Below, piece by piece: positions 9,121 through 17,414 of a DNA stretch of 55,407 bases; position 1 is the stretch's first letter, and the number at the start of each line of letters is the position of its first letter. Origin of the DNA: CG2-30-36-16 sp964372115 (GTDB taxonomy: Bacteria > Bacteroidota > Ignavibacteria > Ignavibacteriales > Ignavibacteriaceae); NCBI GenBank assembly GCA_964372115.1, contig CAYJPN010000034.1, positions 1 to 55,407 on the forward strand. Reading direction: 5' to 3'. The position numbers were made by a program, and so were the translations under genes. The notes under the pieces were generated by a model that did not search any database, was not told the DNA's origin, and worked only from the letters and a program-made list of their open reading frames with translations.

Positions 9121-9674
9121 ATTCTAAACCAGAACCCTGGTATATACATGCAGGTCTTTATATAGTAATTGCAGTACTTGTTTACTTGCTTGTAAGGGTT
9201 GCTATTATGGAACCAAAAGCAATTGTATCACTCGAAAAGTATGCAAAAAAAGAGTCTCGCCTAAGAATGGAAAACATAAAAGAAGCTCAAATTTTATTTC
9301 AGAAAAAATTTGGTCACTTTACAGCAAGTATGGATAGCCTTGTTAATTTTGTAAAAACAAGTGCGTATGTTGACAGTATTAGGAATGGTTTTGATTCCCT
9401 ATCGAGAAGACCAACTGATCCATTCAAGAAATTGGCGGAAGGAAAATTTGTACCAGACAGTCTTTTTGCAACACCAAAATCTCATCGACCGTATATTGTT
9501 CAAATTGATACAAGCGTTGTGACCGACACTATTTACACACCACAAGGGAAAGTAAAAAGAGTTGAAACAAGAACAGTTATCGGTTCTAGATATTATGTTG
9601 AAGACCCTGACGGCTACGGAACAGTTGGCAGCGTTGAGAGCGATGCTCTAAAAAACTCCCTTTCGTGGGAATAG
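9117..9674 (+). CDS. Membrane-anchored protein with pilin-like periplasmic region
   Basis: 185 aa that I do not recognise as a named family. One N-terminal membrane helix (HAGLYIVIAVLVYLLVRVAIM) is followed by a segment, AQILFQKKFGHFTASMDSLV, resembling the alpha1-C end of type IV pilins and pseudopilins, where a residue run such as 'Y..~~G~Y..sld.L' is common. The C-terminus contains DPDGYGTVG. It lacks a prepilin peptidase site. It overlaps the comEA-like gene by 4 bp and lies 9 bp before the PilM-like gene, so it is probably a component of the same apparatus. Confidence 0.6.
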   Translation: MNSKPEPWYIHAGLYIVIAVLVYLLVRVAIMEPKAIVSLEKYAKKESRLRMENIKEAQILFQKKFGHFTASMDSLVNFVKTSAYVDSIRNGFDSLSRRPTDPFKKLAEGKFVPDSLFATPKSHRPYIVQIDTSVVTDTIYTPQGKVKRVETRTVIGSRYYVEDPDGYGTVGSVESDALKNSLSWE

Positions 9675-9683
9675 ATAGCTGAT

Positions 9684-10607
9684 ATGAGTTTCGAGAACCA
9701 TGCAGGCATTTGTATTTCTAATTCTAAACTGCAGGTAGTCGAGGTTAATTACAAGCGGGAACAGTTCTTCCTCGAAAACGTTGATGAAGCTTATTTTAAC
9801 GAACCTATTGATTTTGAAAAAGATAAAACCACAAAAATTAGCGCCCTCATGCAGGGCGCTTTTAATGAACTCCTCATCCGCAAAGCATTAAACAGTACAT
9901 CGGTTTCATTCACTCTCCCTTTCCAGTATTTTTATATGATGCAGATTCCATATGATAATACTCTTCTTCATAACGATTTACTTGAAGAGTTTCGCTGGGA
10001 GTTTTCGGTGTTATATCCGTTTCTCCCTGTCAAACATTTAGCAATCCAATATATTGAATTAGAGAAAAACGAGATAATACAATATCACTCTGCGCTTGCC
10101 GTTGCACTGCCAAGAAAGTTTATACAGCTTTTACAAAATTTTTGTGCTCAAAATAATTTAAATCTTCGTTTTGTAGACAATTTGCACTGTGCCTCTGATA
10201 GAGCGCTCGGAGTAAGCCAGCCTCTCGCAGAAAAAGGCGCCGTGTTAAGTGCGTATATAGGTAATAAACACCTCTCAGTTATTATTCATCTTTACGGCAA
10301 ACCTATTTTCTTTAAAATTATTCCGTTAGTTGATGCAAGCGAATTACCACATCATCTGCTTGATATATTGGCTCCGAAACCTTCCATGAATATAAATATT
10401 AATATGATCGAAGCGGCATATATTACGGGCAACCATCTCTCAAATTCTATGGTTCAAACATTGCGGAAAGCGGTTGGTATAGATTTTATCCAATTTAATC
10501 CTTTTAACAAAATTAAACCGATGCCTGAATTATTCGAAAATAATCTTTATAATGAAAAGTCAAACACATTTTCTTCAGCCGCGGGAATTGCATTCAGACT
10601 TGCTTAA
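9684..10607 (+). CDS. PilM-like actin-fold protein
   Basis: 307 aa. The N-terminus (AGICISNSKLQVVEVNYKREQFFLEN) matches the first beta-hairpin of PilM/GspL-type actin-like ATPases. The middle IPYDNTLLHNDLLEEFRWEFSVLYPF resembles the conserved E...lP region, and the end (GNHLSNSMVQTLRKAVGI...FNPFNKIKPMP...SSAAGIAFRLA) closely follows the PilM C-terminus. PilM assembles on the cytoplasmic face of type IV pilus systems. The phosphate loops are poorly conserved, so ATP binding is uncertain. It sits directly after the ComEA-like and pilin-like genes. Confidence 0.65.
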   Translation: MSFENHAGICISNSKLQVVEVNYKREQFFLENVDEAYFNEPIDFEKDKTTKISALMQGAFNELLIRKALNSTSVSFTLPFQYFYMMQIPYDNTLLHNDLLEEFRWEFSVLYPFLPVKHLAIQYIELEKNEIIQYHSALAVALPRKFIQLLQNFCAQNNLNLRFVDNLHCASDRALGVSQPLAEKGAVLSAYIGNKHLSVIIHLYGKPIFFKIIPLVDASELPHHLLDILAPKPSMNININMIEAAYITGNHLSNSMVQTLRKAVGIDFIQFNPFNKIKPMPELFENNLYNEKSNTFSSAAGIAFRLA

Positions 10608-10648
10608 TATTTATCTTTAGCCCGCTTCTAATTTAATCCGGTATTATT

Positions 10649-11215
10649 ATGAGAATGAGAATTATTTCAGGTGAATTTAAAGGACGTTTAATAAATGTTC
10701 CTCAGTCAAAATTTATAAGACCAACAACAGACCGTGTGCGCGAAACAATGTTTAATCTTTTAAATAACAAATTGGATTTTGAAGGACTAAAAGTATTGGA
10801 TATTTACGCAGGTTCAGGTTCTCTTGGACTTGAGTGTCTGAGTCGCGGGGCTGCAGAAATTCATTTTATCGAAAAAAATTTTCAAATAAAAAAAAACTTA
10901 GAACAAAACATTGCTTCGCTAAATGCCCAGTCTAAATGCAAAATATTTAATATGGAAGCGGTTCGCTTTTCGCAGATGTTTAATGATAGCGGGTACGATT
11001 TAATTATTGCCGATCCCCCGTTTTTTAAGGACGATATTTATAAAGTTGTCGCAAATCTTTTTGAGAATAAATACCTCGCTGTAGATGGTTTTATTCTTAT
11101 CGAACGATCTATTCAAACAAAAGAAAACGATATAATCAATTTTGAAACCGAACCATTTAAAATTATCGGGGACACTTGTCTTTACGAACTTTTCCCAAAA
11201 ATAATTGAAGAATAA
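10649..11215 (+). CDS. rsmD: 16S rRNA (guanine(966)-N(2))-methyltransferase RsmD
   Basis: 188 aa, usual RsmD length. Signature blocks are RIISGEFKGRLINVP, RPTTDRVRETMFNLL, the SAM-binding VLDIYAGSGSLGLECLSRGA and the catalytic DPPF. It methylates G966 of 16S rRNA during 30S assembly. ATG codons at 10649 and 10655 are both possible starts. coaD follows 163 bp downstream, a neighbourhood seen in many bacteria. Confidence 0.95.
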   Translation: MRMRIISGEFKGRLINVPQSKFIRPTTDRVRETMFNLLNNKLDFEGLKVLDIYAGSGSLGLECLSRGAAEIHFIEKNFQIKKNLEQNIASLNAQSKCKIFNMEAVRFSQMFNDSGYDLIIADPPFFKDDIYKVVANLFENKYLAVDGFILIERSIQTKENDIINFETEPFKIIGDTCLYELFPKIIEE

Positions 11216-11378
11216 ATCCATTATGTTTGCAATACAATTGGATAAATTGACTGTACCCCGTGATAAATTATAGTTTTGAGGCAAGTTTGGTATTTTTCTT
11301 TATTTACAAGAATTCTTTCAATGATAATAAAAATATTTATTTATATTACGTTTATAAAATAAATAAAAGAGACTAAGT

Positions 11379-11858
11379 ATGAGAAAAGTTCTTTATCCCG
11401 GTACATTCGACCCTGTAACCTTCGGACATATTGACATCATCAAACGCGCTTCCGAATTGTTTGATGCTGTTCATGTTACTGTGGCAATCAACCCCTCAAA
11501 AAAACCTTTGTTTACTGTTGAAGAAAGAGTTGAACTGCTCAAAAAAAGTTTAAAAGAATACAATAAAGTATTTGTGGATTCATTTGATGGATTGGTAGTA
11601 GATTTTGCGCATAAAGTTGGCGCAACAGGTATAATCCGCGGATTGCGGGCAGTAAGCGATTTTGAGTACGAATTTCAGATGGCGCTGATGAACAGAAAAT
11701 TAGCCGATGATATTACCACGGTATTTTTAATGCCGCATGAAAAGTATACTTACCTTAATTCATCAATAGTACGTAACCTTGCAAGTTTGCACAGCAATGT
11801 TGGTGATTTTGTCCCCCCGGAAGTAAAAAAAGCTTTAGAAAAAAAATACCTTAAATAA
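11379..11858 (+). CDS. coaD: Phosphopantetheine adenylyltransferase
   Basis: 159 aa, standard for CoaD, which transfers AMP from ATP to 4'-phosphopantetheine in coenzyme A synthesis. The nucleotidyltransferase motif TFGH is in YPGTFDPVTFGHIDII, IIRGLRAVSDFEYEFQMALMNRKL is the substrate-binding block, and LNSSIVRNLAS replaces the usual SST-R loop. The ATG at 11379 is preceded by AGAGAC. No terminator is obvious after the stop. Confidence 0.97.
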   Translation: MRKVLYPGTFDPVTFGHIDIIKRASELFDAVHVTVAINPSKKPLFTVEERVELLKKSLKEYNKVFVDSFDGLVVDFAHKVGATGIIRGLRAVSDFEYEFQMALMNRKLADDITTVFLMPHEKYTYLNSSIVRNLASLHSNVGDFVPPEVKKALEKKYLK

Positions 11859-12024
11859 AGCATCGATAACAGTTGAAAATATTCCGCTTATTTTTCAAAC
11901 CTAATTGCAAAAATGAAGCTGTAATTGAATCTGGTCTATATTTTAGCCCGCTAATATTTTAAAGCTTTCCTTCAACTATCATCCCTACATCGATTCATCT
12001 ACGTAAACTTTAGTATGCCTTGAA

Positions 12025-12783
12025 TCATTTTTCGGTAGCTTCTGCCATTAGCTTGTGTGCTGTTTCCTTTCCGAGATATATATCTATGAAATAGTGAACA
12101 ACGTAAAGTGCGGGTGTTAATACAACGGCAAGAAATGATTTATAAATGTAGTTTACGAGACCAATTGCCAGCACTAAAGTTAAATCCCAACCGGCGCCAA
12201 AATAAAACGCAATAAATAGAACAACAAAACTGTCAACCAACTGAGAAATAAGAGTAGACCCGGTAGCACGAAGCCAAATTTTACTGTTACCGGTTTTTTC
12301 TTTTAAAAGATGAAATATTGTAACATCCACAAGCTGCCCGATAAGAAACGCTGTAATTGAACCGGCAATTATCCATAACCCTTGCCCAAAAATAGTGTTA
12401 AAAGCTAAGTCCATATTTAGAATTCCGGCATCGGTAGGTCTTTCAATCCAAAAATCCGAAGGTTTTAAACCCATTGAAAAATAAACCATCAAAAAAGAAT
12501 ACAGAATTAAAGCAGCAGCAGTAAATGAAAGAAACCTAACTCCCCTTCTTCCAAAATACTCGTTTATTATATCAGTCATTATAAATACCACAGGCCACAA
12601 AAGTGTACCGGCTGTGAGATTAAATGATAAATTTTTTACTCCAAAAATTGTTAAATCAATTGGGGGTAAACCTAAAGTTTTTTCCAAACTAAATATTTTT
12701 ATACCGATAAATTCTGCAAGCAATGCATTGGCAATAAAAAATGCCCCAAGTATATAAAATAACCTATTTGTTTTGTCGCTCAT
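12025..12783 (-). CDS. yhhQ: Queuosine precursor transporter, VUT/YhhQ family
   Basis: 252 aa with about six membrane segments. The conserved VUT-family core is visible: TAGTLLWPVVFIMTDIINEYFGRRGVR, the aromatic/acidic WIIAGSITAFLIGQLVDVTIFH, and RATGSTLISQLVDSFVVLFIAFY. Members import queuosine precursors (preQ0/preQ1). I see no preQ1 riboswitch in the 15-bp gap to the upstream gene, with which it probably shares a transcript. Confidence 0.85.
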   Translation of the reverse strand: MSDKTNRLFYILGAFFIANALLAEFIGIKIFSLEKTLGLPPIDLTIFGVKNLSFNLTAGTLLWPVVFIMTDIINEYFGRRGVRFLSFTAAALILYSFLMVYFSMGLKPSDFWIERPTDAGILNMDLAFNTIFGQGLWIIAGSITAFLIGQLVDVTIFHLLKEKTGNSKIWLRATGSTLISQLVDSFVVLFIAFYFGAGWDLTLVLAIGLVNYIYKSFLAVVLTPALYVVHYFIDIYLGKETAHKLMAEATEK

Positions 12784-12798
12784 TATTCCTCAATATAT

Positions 12799-13503
12799 TC
12801 AGCTAAAATAATCATTAAACAAAATTTCAACTTCATCCATCATTTTTTGATCAATGTTAAATGATACATAATCCGCAAAATTATTTAAAACAACCACAGA
12901 ATTAATGCTTGTATCCTTTTGTTCAAGGTCGGCAATTCGCTTGCAAACATTTTGATTTAGTTTTCTAATATCTTCATAAATCCTGGTTAAGTTTTCAAAT
13001 TCCCAATCCGGGGGAACACCCCGTTTACCTAAAAAATATTGCGCGAGCAGATACATGGATAAAACGCGGTACTCTGTTTCTTCAAGCGTAGCAAAAGGCA
13101 AATGAAATTTTACCATTGGTTTTAGCTTGCCCATAATAGGACATCCGCTTGTAACCATTAAAATGCCAATCAAACTACTAACCCCAACTTGAAGAGAATC
13201 TTTTTTAAAATACTGTCTCGCTTCTGTTTTTATTTTTATTTCAACTCTATCATAAGAAGCGCATCCGTAAAACTCCTCTATAATATCTACAAGATTAATG
13301 GCAACAGGACAGTAAACAGTTACATTTTCATCAAGCGGGCAGTGGGCACACTTAAAATTTTTTAGTTTAGTCCATTCCGGCATCAACAAATCGTTATCCC
13401 GCTTAACTAACAATTTTTTTTCATCAATAACAACTTTGAAATACTTCTGCGAGCCATCCTCAAAAGTAAATTCGTACTCAAACCGAATATCGTGTGTCTC
13501 CAA
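12799..13503 (-). CDS. Conserved Cys-rich protein (DUF6901-like), function unknown
   Basis: 234 aa, no signal or membrane segment. Residues about 50-70 carry CAHCPL and CPVA, a likely metal-binding Cys set. Further conserved-looking blocks are TSGCPIMGKLKPM and FHLPFATLEETEYRVLSMYLLAQYF. From memory this matches the family called DUF6901, but I cannot confirm the name here. It lies 15 bp before yhhQ on the same strand, so the two may be co-transcribed. No function can be assigned. Confidence 0.65.
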   Translation of the reverse strand: METHDIRFEYEFTFEDGSQKYFKVVIDEKKLLVKRDNDLLMPEWTKLKNFKCAHCPLDENVTVYCPVAINLVDIIEEFYGCASYDRVEIKIKTEARQYFKKDSLQVGVSSLIGILMVTSGCPIMGKLKPMVKFHLPFATLEETEYRVLSMYLLAQYFLGKRGVPPDWEFENLTRIYEDIRKLNQNVCKRIADLEQKDTSINSVVVLNNFADYVSFNIDQKMMDEVEILFNDYFS

Positions 13504-13590
13504 AATTATAACCTCAACATTTAATGTTTATTTCTTCTTTTTACAAAATAATGGTTTTTATTTGAAAATGAAATATGCAGGGAAACAGAA

Positions 13591-13617
13591 AAGCGGCAGA
13601 TTTTTTTTCTGCCGCTT
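13591..13617 (-). terminator. Rho-independent terminator of the DUF6600-type gene
   Basis: A perfect 10-bp stem, AAGCGGCAGA / TCTGCCGCTT, with a 7-nt homopolymer loop. On the minus strand the stem ends in TTTT and lies 33 bp past the stop of the gene ending at 13650, as expected for its terminator. It also separates that gene from the Cys-rich gene further on. Confidence 0.75.
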
Positions 13618-13649
13618 GAAATGATTAGGTATTTTATAGATTAGACGAT

Positions 13650-15002
13650 TTATCTTCTACGAGTTTTTGACCCGCTGCTTTTTTGTGTTTCAGTAGATCG
13701 CCCGCTGTTAGAACTCGGTTTTCTAACTTCCCTCTGCTGCACCTGTGGTCTTTGAGTTCTTATTTCAGATCTTGCTTCAGTTTTTTTCTCCACTTTTGGA
13801 GGTGTAACTGTTTTAACTTCATTACGAACCGGGGTACGTTCTACTCTATTATTCACTTGCGGCGGAGTAATTGTACGCTCTTCTTTACTAATTGTAACGG
13901 GAGGACTCGTTGTTCTTTTTTCATCATTACTGTTTCTTTGGTTAATCTGAGTATTGTTTCTCTCGTTAACGCGTGGATCAACTTTTCTCTTTTCATTGAT
14001 TACCGTCCTTTCCTTTAAAGTCCTGTCGTTTTTTACTTCACGGCTCCGGTCATTTGTTGCATCCCGTTTGGAATCTTTTGCATCAATGGCGCTACGGTTT
14101 GCTGTTTTATCATCAACGCGAATATTTTCTTTCGAATTTCTGTCGATGTCTTTTGCATCGCGATTTCTACTGGATAGTTCAACTTTGTTTACTTCCAGAT
14201 TTGCTTTCCTATCAGCGCGTTTTACTTCAATATTCTGATCGCGATCTCGCTTTATTTGATCTCTGTCTGCAATAAAAGTTCTAACTACACTGTTATCTCT
14301 GGAATTTGTAGATCGAACGTCACTCGGATCGGAAAATCTTTGAACTTCTCGTTTTACTATATTCTTCCCGCCTCTATTTCTAATATATTCTATATCTAAA
14401 CCGGTGTTTACAACCCTGCCATCATGGTAGCCGTAATTGTTGCGATACTTTGTTTTTGTATAAACACGATATTTATATTTACTTGCTACATAGTGATTAT
14501 AAGGATACGGATCGTAGAAGTAATTGTACTTTATAAAATGCCAGCAGCTATAAGGACTCATATATTCGTATGAGTAATGAATACCTCTGTTTATCGAAAA
14601 GAGAGCGTAAGGTGACAATGGAGCCCAACCGATATAAACATCGTCGTATCTCCACTCAACCCATGCAGGCGCCCATTCGTAATCGGGAATCCACATCCAA
14701 CCGTAGTAATCATCATTATACCATCTTCCGTAATGGTAGGTTATATAACCAAAGTCTTCGTATGAATCCCAAAACCAGCCGTCGTCTGTCCATACCCATC
14801 TGCCAACCGAGTATGGCTGCCAATTTCCACGCATTATTGTAGGACGCCAGGCGATAACACCCGAACCGATATCCATCCAAACACCGTATGGAGATAACGC
14901 AGAGAAAAAATAACCGTCAATACGTGAAGACGGAACTGAACCGGCTTCTGCTGCAAAAGAGAAACCGAATAATAAAACTGCGATTAAAATTAACTTTTTC
15001 AT
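13650..15002 (-). CDS. Secreted DUF6600-type protein with basic low-complexity tail
   Basis: 450 aa. A signal peptide (about residues 1-20, ending AEAGS) is followed by a Trp/Tyr-rich region (residues about 25-160) with repeats such as LSPYGVWMDI, GNWQPYSVGRWVWTDDGWFWDS, HYGRWYNDDYYGWMWIPDYEWAPAWVEW and GWAPLSPYA, matching the DUF6600 family. From about residue 210 onward it is Arg/Lys/Asp/Asn-rich and repetitive (RTITPPQV, KTVTPPKV), ending KTRRR. Such tails are probably disordered and may bind nucleic acid or cell-surface polymers, which is speculation. It has its own terminator and looks monocistronic. Confidence 0.75.
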   Translation of the reverse strand: MKKLILIAVLLFGFSFAAEAGSVPSSRIDGYFFSALSPYGVWMDIGSGVIAWRPTIMRGNWQPYSVGRWVWTDDGWFWDSYEDFGYITYHYGRWYNDDYYGWMWIPDYEWAPAWVEWRYDDVYIGWAPLSPYALFSINRGIHYSYEYMSPYSCWHFIKYNYFYDPYPYNHYVASKYKYRVYTKTKYRNNYGYHDGRVVNTGLDIEYIRNRGGKNIVKREVQRFSDPSDVRSTNSRDNSVVRTFIADRDQIKRDRDQNIEVKRADRKANLEVNKVELSSRNRDAKDIDRNSKENIRVDDKTANRSAIDAKDSKRDATNDRSREVKNDRTLKERTVINEKRKVDPRVNERNNTQINQRNSNDEKRTTSPPVTISKEERTITPPQVNNRVERTPVRNEVKTVTPPKVEKKTEARSEIRTQRPQVQQREVRKPSSNSGRSTETQKSSGSKTRRR

Positions 15003-15142
15003 GATAATACCTCTTATTAAAGATTCATATCTTTTTACTCAATGATTATGCCAATTTAATACTTCTATTTTCTTGAATTAGGTCGGGGAATGGAACCGGA
15101 GTGTCTATTATTTTATCCAGAGTAGAATTTATTGTGTACAAA

Positions 15143-16276
15143 TTATCTTTTAATACTTCTGCCTTTCCATTTGTAATTACCGAATAAACCACTTATTGAT
15201 GCAATTATTATATAAGTGATCTGGAATATCTCGGCTGCGAGTATCAATTTTATAACATCGCTCTTGAATAACTTATTATTTCCTCTTTTGATAATGAAAT
15301 ATTCGGCAGTAACTTTTACAACAAACGCAAACCCGAAATAGTATAAAAAATTGTATGAGATTATAAAACCGATTGGAAGCGTTATTATAAGGCTTAGATA
15401 AAAAAGAAATATCAAAACTAGTTGAGCGATAAATATTTTACTTGTGTAAAATATCCCTTTGCTGGCCCATCTTTTCCGCTGATTAAAAAATTGTGAAATA
15501 TTTTTATTCGCTAATGTAGCTACAACAGCTTTATCATCATAACAAAATTTTACTTTATAGGCGGTATCACGATTTATTTTTTGCATTAATAATTCATCAT
15601 CCCCCGATGAAAGATTCATCTGCCCGGTATAACCACCGGCTTCATCAAATGCTTTTTTTCGGAACGCGAGATTTGCTGCGTTGCAGATTGCCGGTTTCTT
15701 TATTCCTATAAGTCCGGCACCCGCGATAATTAAACCCATAAACTCAAGTTTTTGAAGTTTTCCGAAAAAAGTGCCGTCGTCTATAAATTCAACAGGACCT
15801 GAAACGAACCCCGTTTGTTTGTCGAACATTCCCACTAATATTTTTAGCCAGCTTTTCGGGTGTAAACAATCAGCATCGGATGTAACTATTATATCGCCTT
15901 TAGTAAATTTTAACGCGTAATTGACAGCCTTTTTTTTATGCGCCATATTATTTTTACCGAATGGTGCGTTTAATACTTTTATATTTTTTTTCTTCAATGA
16001 TTTTTGGAGAAGCCGCGGTGAACCATCATCCGAGTTATCGTTTATGTAAATAACTTCAAATTTCTCTTCCGGATAATCAATATTTTCAACGCTCCTTAAG
16101 CTGTCAAGTATTACTTCCTTTTCGTTACGAAATGGAATAATTATACTCACAAATTCATCGGAGACTGCGGGGTTTTCTTTTTTTTCGAGTTTAAATAAAC
16201 CGGTGTATATCTCCCCCAGAAAAAATAGATAGTGAATTAAAAATAATAGGAAAAGAAGGAATACGATATCAATCAT
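15143..16276 (-). CDS. Membrane-bound family 2 glycosyltransferase
   Basis: 377 aa. An N-terminal membrane helix precedes a GT-A domain with SIIIPFRNEKEVI, the DxD-type TSDADC, the GDDELLM acceptor motif and QRKRW (QxxRW) at about residues 260-270. C-terminal membrane helices follow. This arrangement fits processive or lipid-linked GT2 enzymes such as those making cell-surface glycans. It overlaps the flippase-like gene upstream by 8 bp. The sugar and acceptor are unknown. Confidence 0.85.
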   Translation of the reverse strand: MIDIVFLLFLLFLIHYLFFLGEIYTGLFKLEKKENPAVSDEFVSIIIPFRNEKEVILDSLRSVENIDYPEEKFEVIYINDNSDDGSPRLLQKSLKKKNIKVLNAPFGKNNMAHKKKAVNYALKFTKGDIIVTSDADCLHPKSWLKILVGMFDKQTGFVSGPVEFIDDGTFFGKLQKLEFMGLIIAGAGLIGIKKPAICNAANLAFRKKAFDEAGGYTGQMNLSSGDDELLMQKINRDTAYKVKFCYDDKAVVATLANKNISQFFNQRKRWASKGIFYTSKIFIAQLVLIFLFYLSLIITLPIGFIISYNFLYYFGFAFVVKVTAEYFIIKRGNNKLFKSDVIKLILAAEIFQITYIIIASISGLFGNYKWKGRSIKR

Positions 16277-17264
16277 TACGATTCTTCAACAATAATAACA
16301 TTCCAACGGCGGATGGAAATAAAATATTTATTATAAAAAGAAAGATAGAAGCGTTAAAAGCGGCAGCAGCCGTTCCGCCAAGTTGTGTAATAAAAAAAAT
16401 AGAGGCCCCTTCGCGAACACCGAATTCACCGATTGTAATATGGGGAATAATTGTTTTTGCGAACATCAAAAGACAACCTGCCCATATAAAATTTACTAAA
16501 TTATATTCTGAAGAAAATGCGGCAGCCAAAAGGGCAAACTGCAAAATGAACGATATATACTGCCCTATTGAATTTAGTGTCATTTTTGCGGACACATTTC
16601 TTTTGAGACTTTTCAAAACGCTAAAATTCTTCAGCAGTTTGTAAAATCGCGGGGATGATTTTAATTTATTAAACAAAATGTTATTCCAGAAATCAGCGTT
16701 TAAGAACAACATAACCGAGAGATAAAATGAAATAAGAACAACTGCGAGCAACGGCACAGTAATATAAAGCACCAAATTATAATTAAACTGCAAAAAAAGG
16801 AGGAGCGCGAATGCCCCGGCATAAAGTACGATTAAAAGTGGAAATATTTTATCGGCAACGGTGGCAACAGTAACATTCAAGAGCGATTTATCTTTAAAGG
16901 CAATCGCTCTGCCGAAATATTCCCCTACCCTCATAGGCGTAAATGCACCGGCTGAATAACCGTAAAATAACGAAGTTATAATTTTTTTATTATCCGTTAC
17001 CCCGAGTAATTCATGACAGACAATTCTCCATCGATTGTATTGGAACAATAGATTTACAGGCAAAATTAAAATAACGACAATAATTAGAACCGGATTTGCG
17101 GTAATTATCGCCTCAAAAATTTCCGAGGGTTTTATATAAGAAACAATAAATGCAATTAACCCTGCCGCAATTGTAATTTTTAAAATATTACGCAGTAGTC
17201 TGCCGTTTTTTGCCGCAAACTCCTTTATTGCATTCAAAAACTTAATAGTTTGTTCCTGAGCCAA
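16269..17264 (-). CDS. Flippase-like membrane protein (LPG synthase TM family)
   Basis: 331 aa with about eight hydrophobic helices and little else. The blocks NRWRIVCHELL, FYGYSAGAFTPMRVGEYFGRAIAF and HITIGEFGVREGASIFFITQLGG are typical of the lysylphosphatidylglycerol synthase transmembrane/UPF0104 family, often linked to glycosyltransferases. It overlaps the GT2 gene by 8 bp, so the pair probably makes and moves a glycolipid. It is divergent from bshC across a spacer with nested inverted repeats. Confidence 0.75.
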   Translation of the reverse strand: MAQEQTIKFLNAIKEFAAKNGRLLRNILKITIAAGLIAFIVSYIKPSEIFEAIITANPVLIIVVILILPVNLLFQYNRWRIVCHELLGVTDNKKIITSLFYGYSAGAFTPMRVGEYFGRAIAFKDKSLLNVTVATVADKIFPLLIVLYAGAFALLLFLQFNYNLVLYITVPLLAVVLISFYLSVMLFLNADFWNNILFNKLKSSPRFYKLLKNFSVLKSLKRNVSAKMTLNSIGQYISFILQFALLAAAFSSEYNLVNFIWAGCLLMFAKTIIPHITIGEFGVREGASIFFITQLGGTAAAAFNASIFLFIINILFPSAVGMLLLLKNRND

Positions 17265-17307
17265 TTAAAACCTATAATTTTGTGTCCGAAAATAATTAAT
17301 TATCCAT

Positions 17308-17369
17308 TACAACAAAAGTTTATTAAACTTTAACTTGCTTTAAAGGATTAAGTTTTATTTTTTGTTGTA
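17308..17369. promoter_or_regulatory. Nested inverted repeats in a divergent promoter region
   Basis: A perfect 10-bp inverted repeat, TACAACAAAA (17308-17317) and TTTTGTTGTA (17360-17369), encloses a 17-bp palindrome AAAGTTTATTAAACTTT (17315-17331). The spacer separates bshC from the flippase-like gene. It could be an operator for both genes or a structured leader of bshC. No known binding site is recognised. Confidence 0.35.
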
Positions 17370-17414
17370 TCCCAATTTTATTTTTTCTCGACAGGCTAAA
17401 TATTCGGAGCGAAA

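Noticed and set aside
12784..12798. preQ1 riboswitch before yhhQ
   Set aside because: The gap to the upstream gene is only 15 bp, too short for the aptamer, and nothing similar is seen upstream of 13503.
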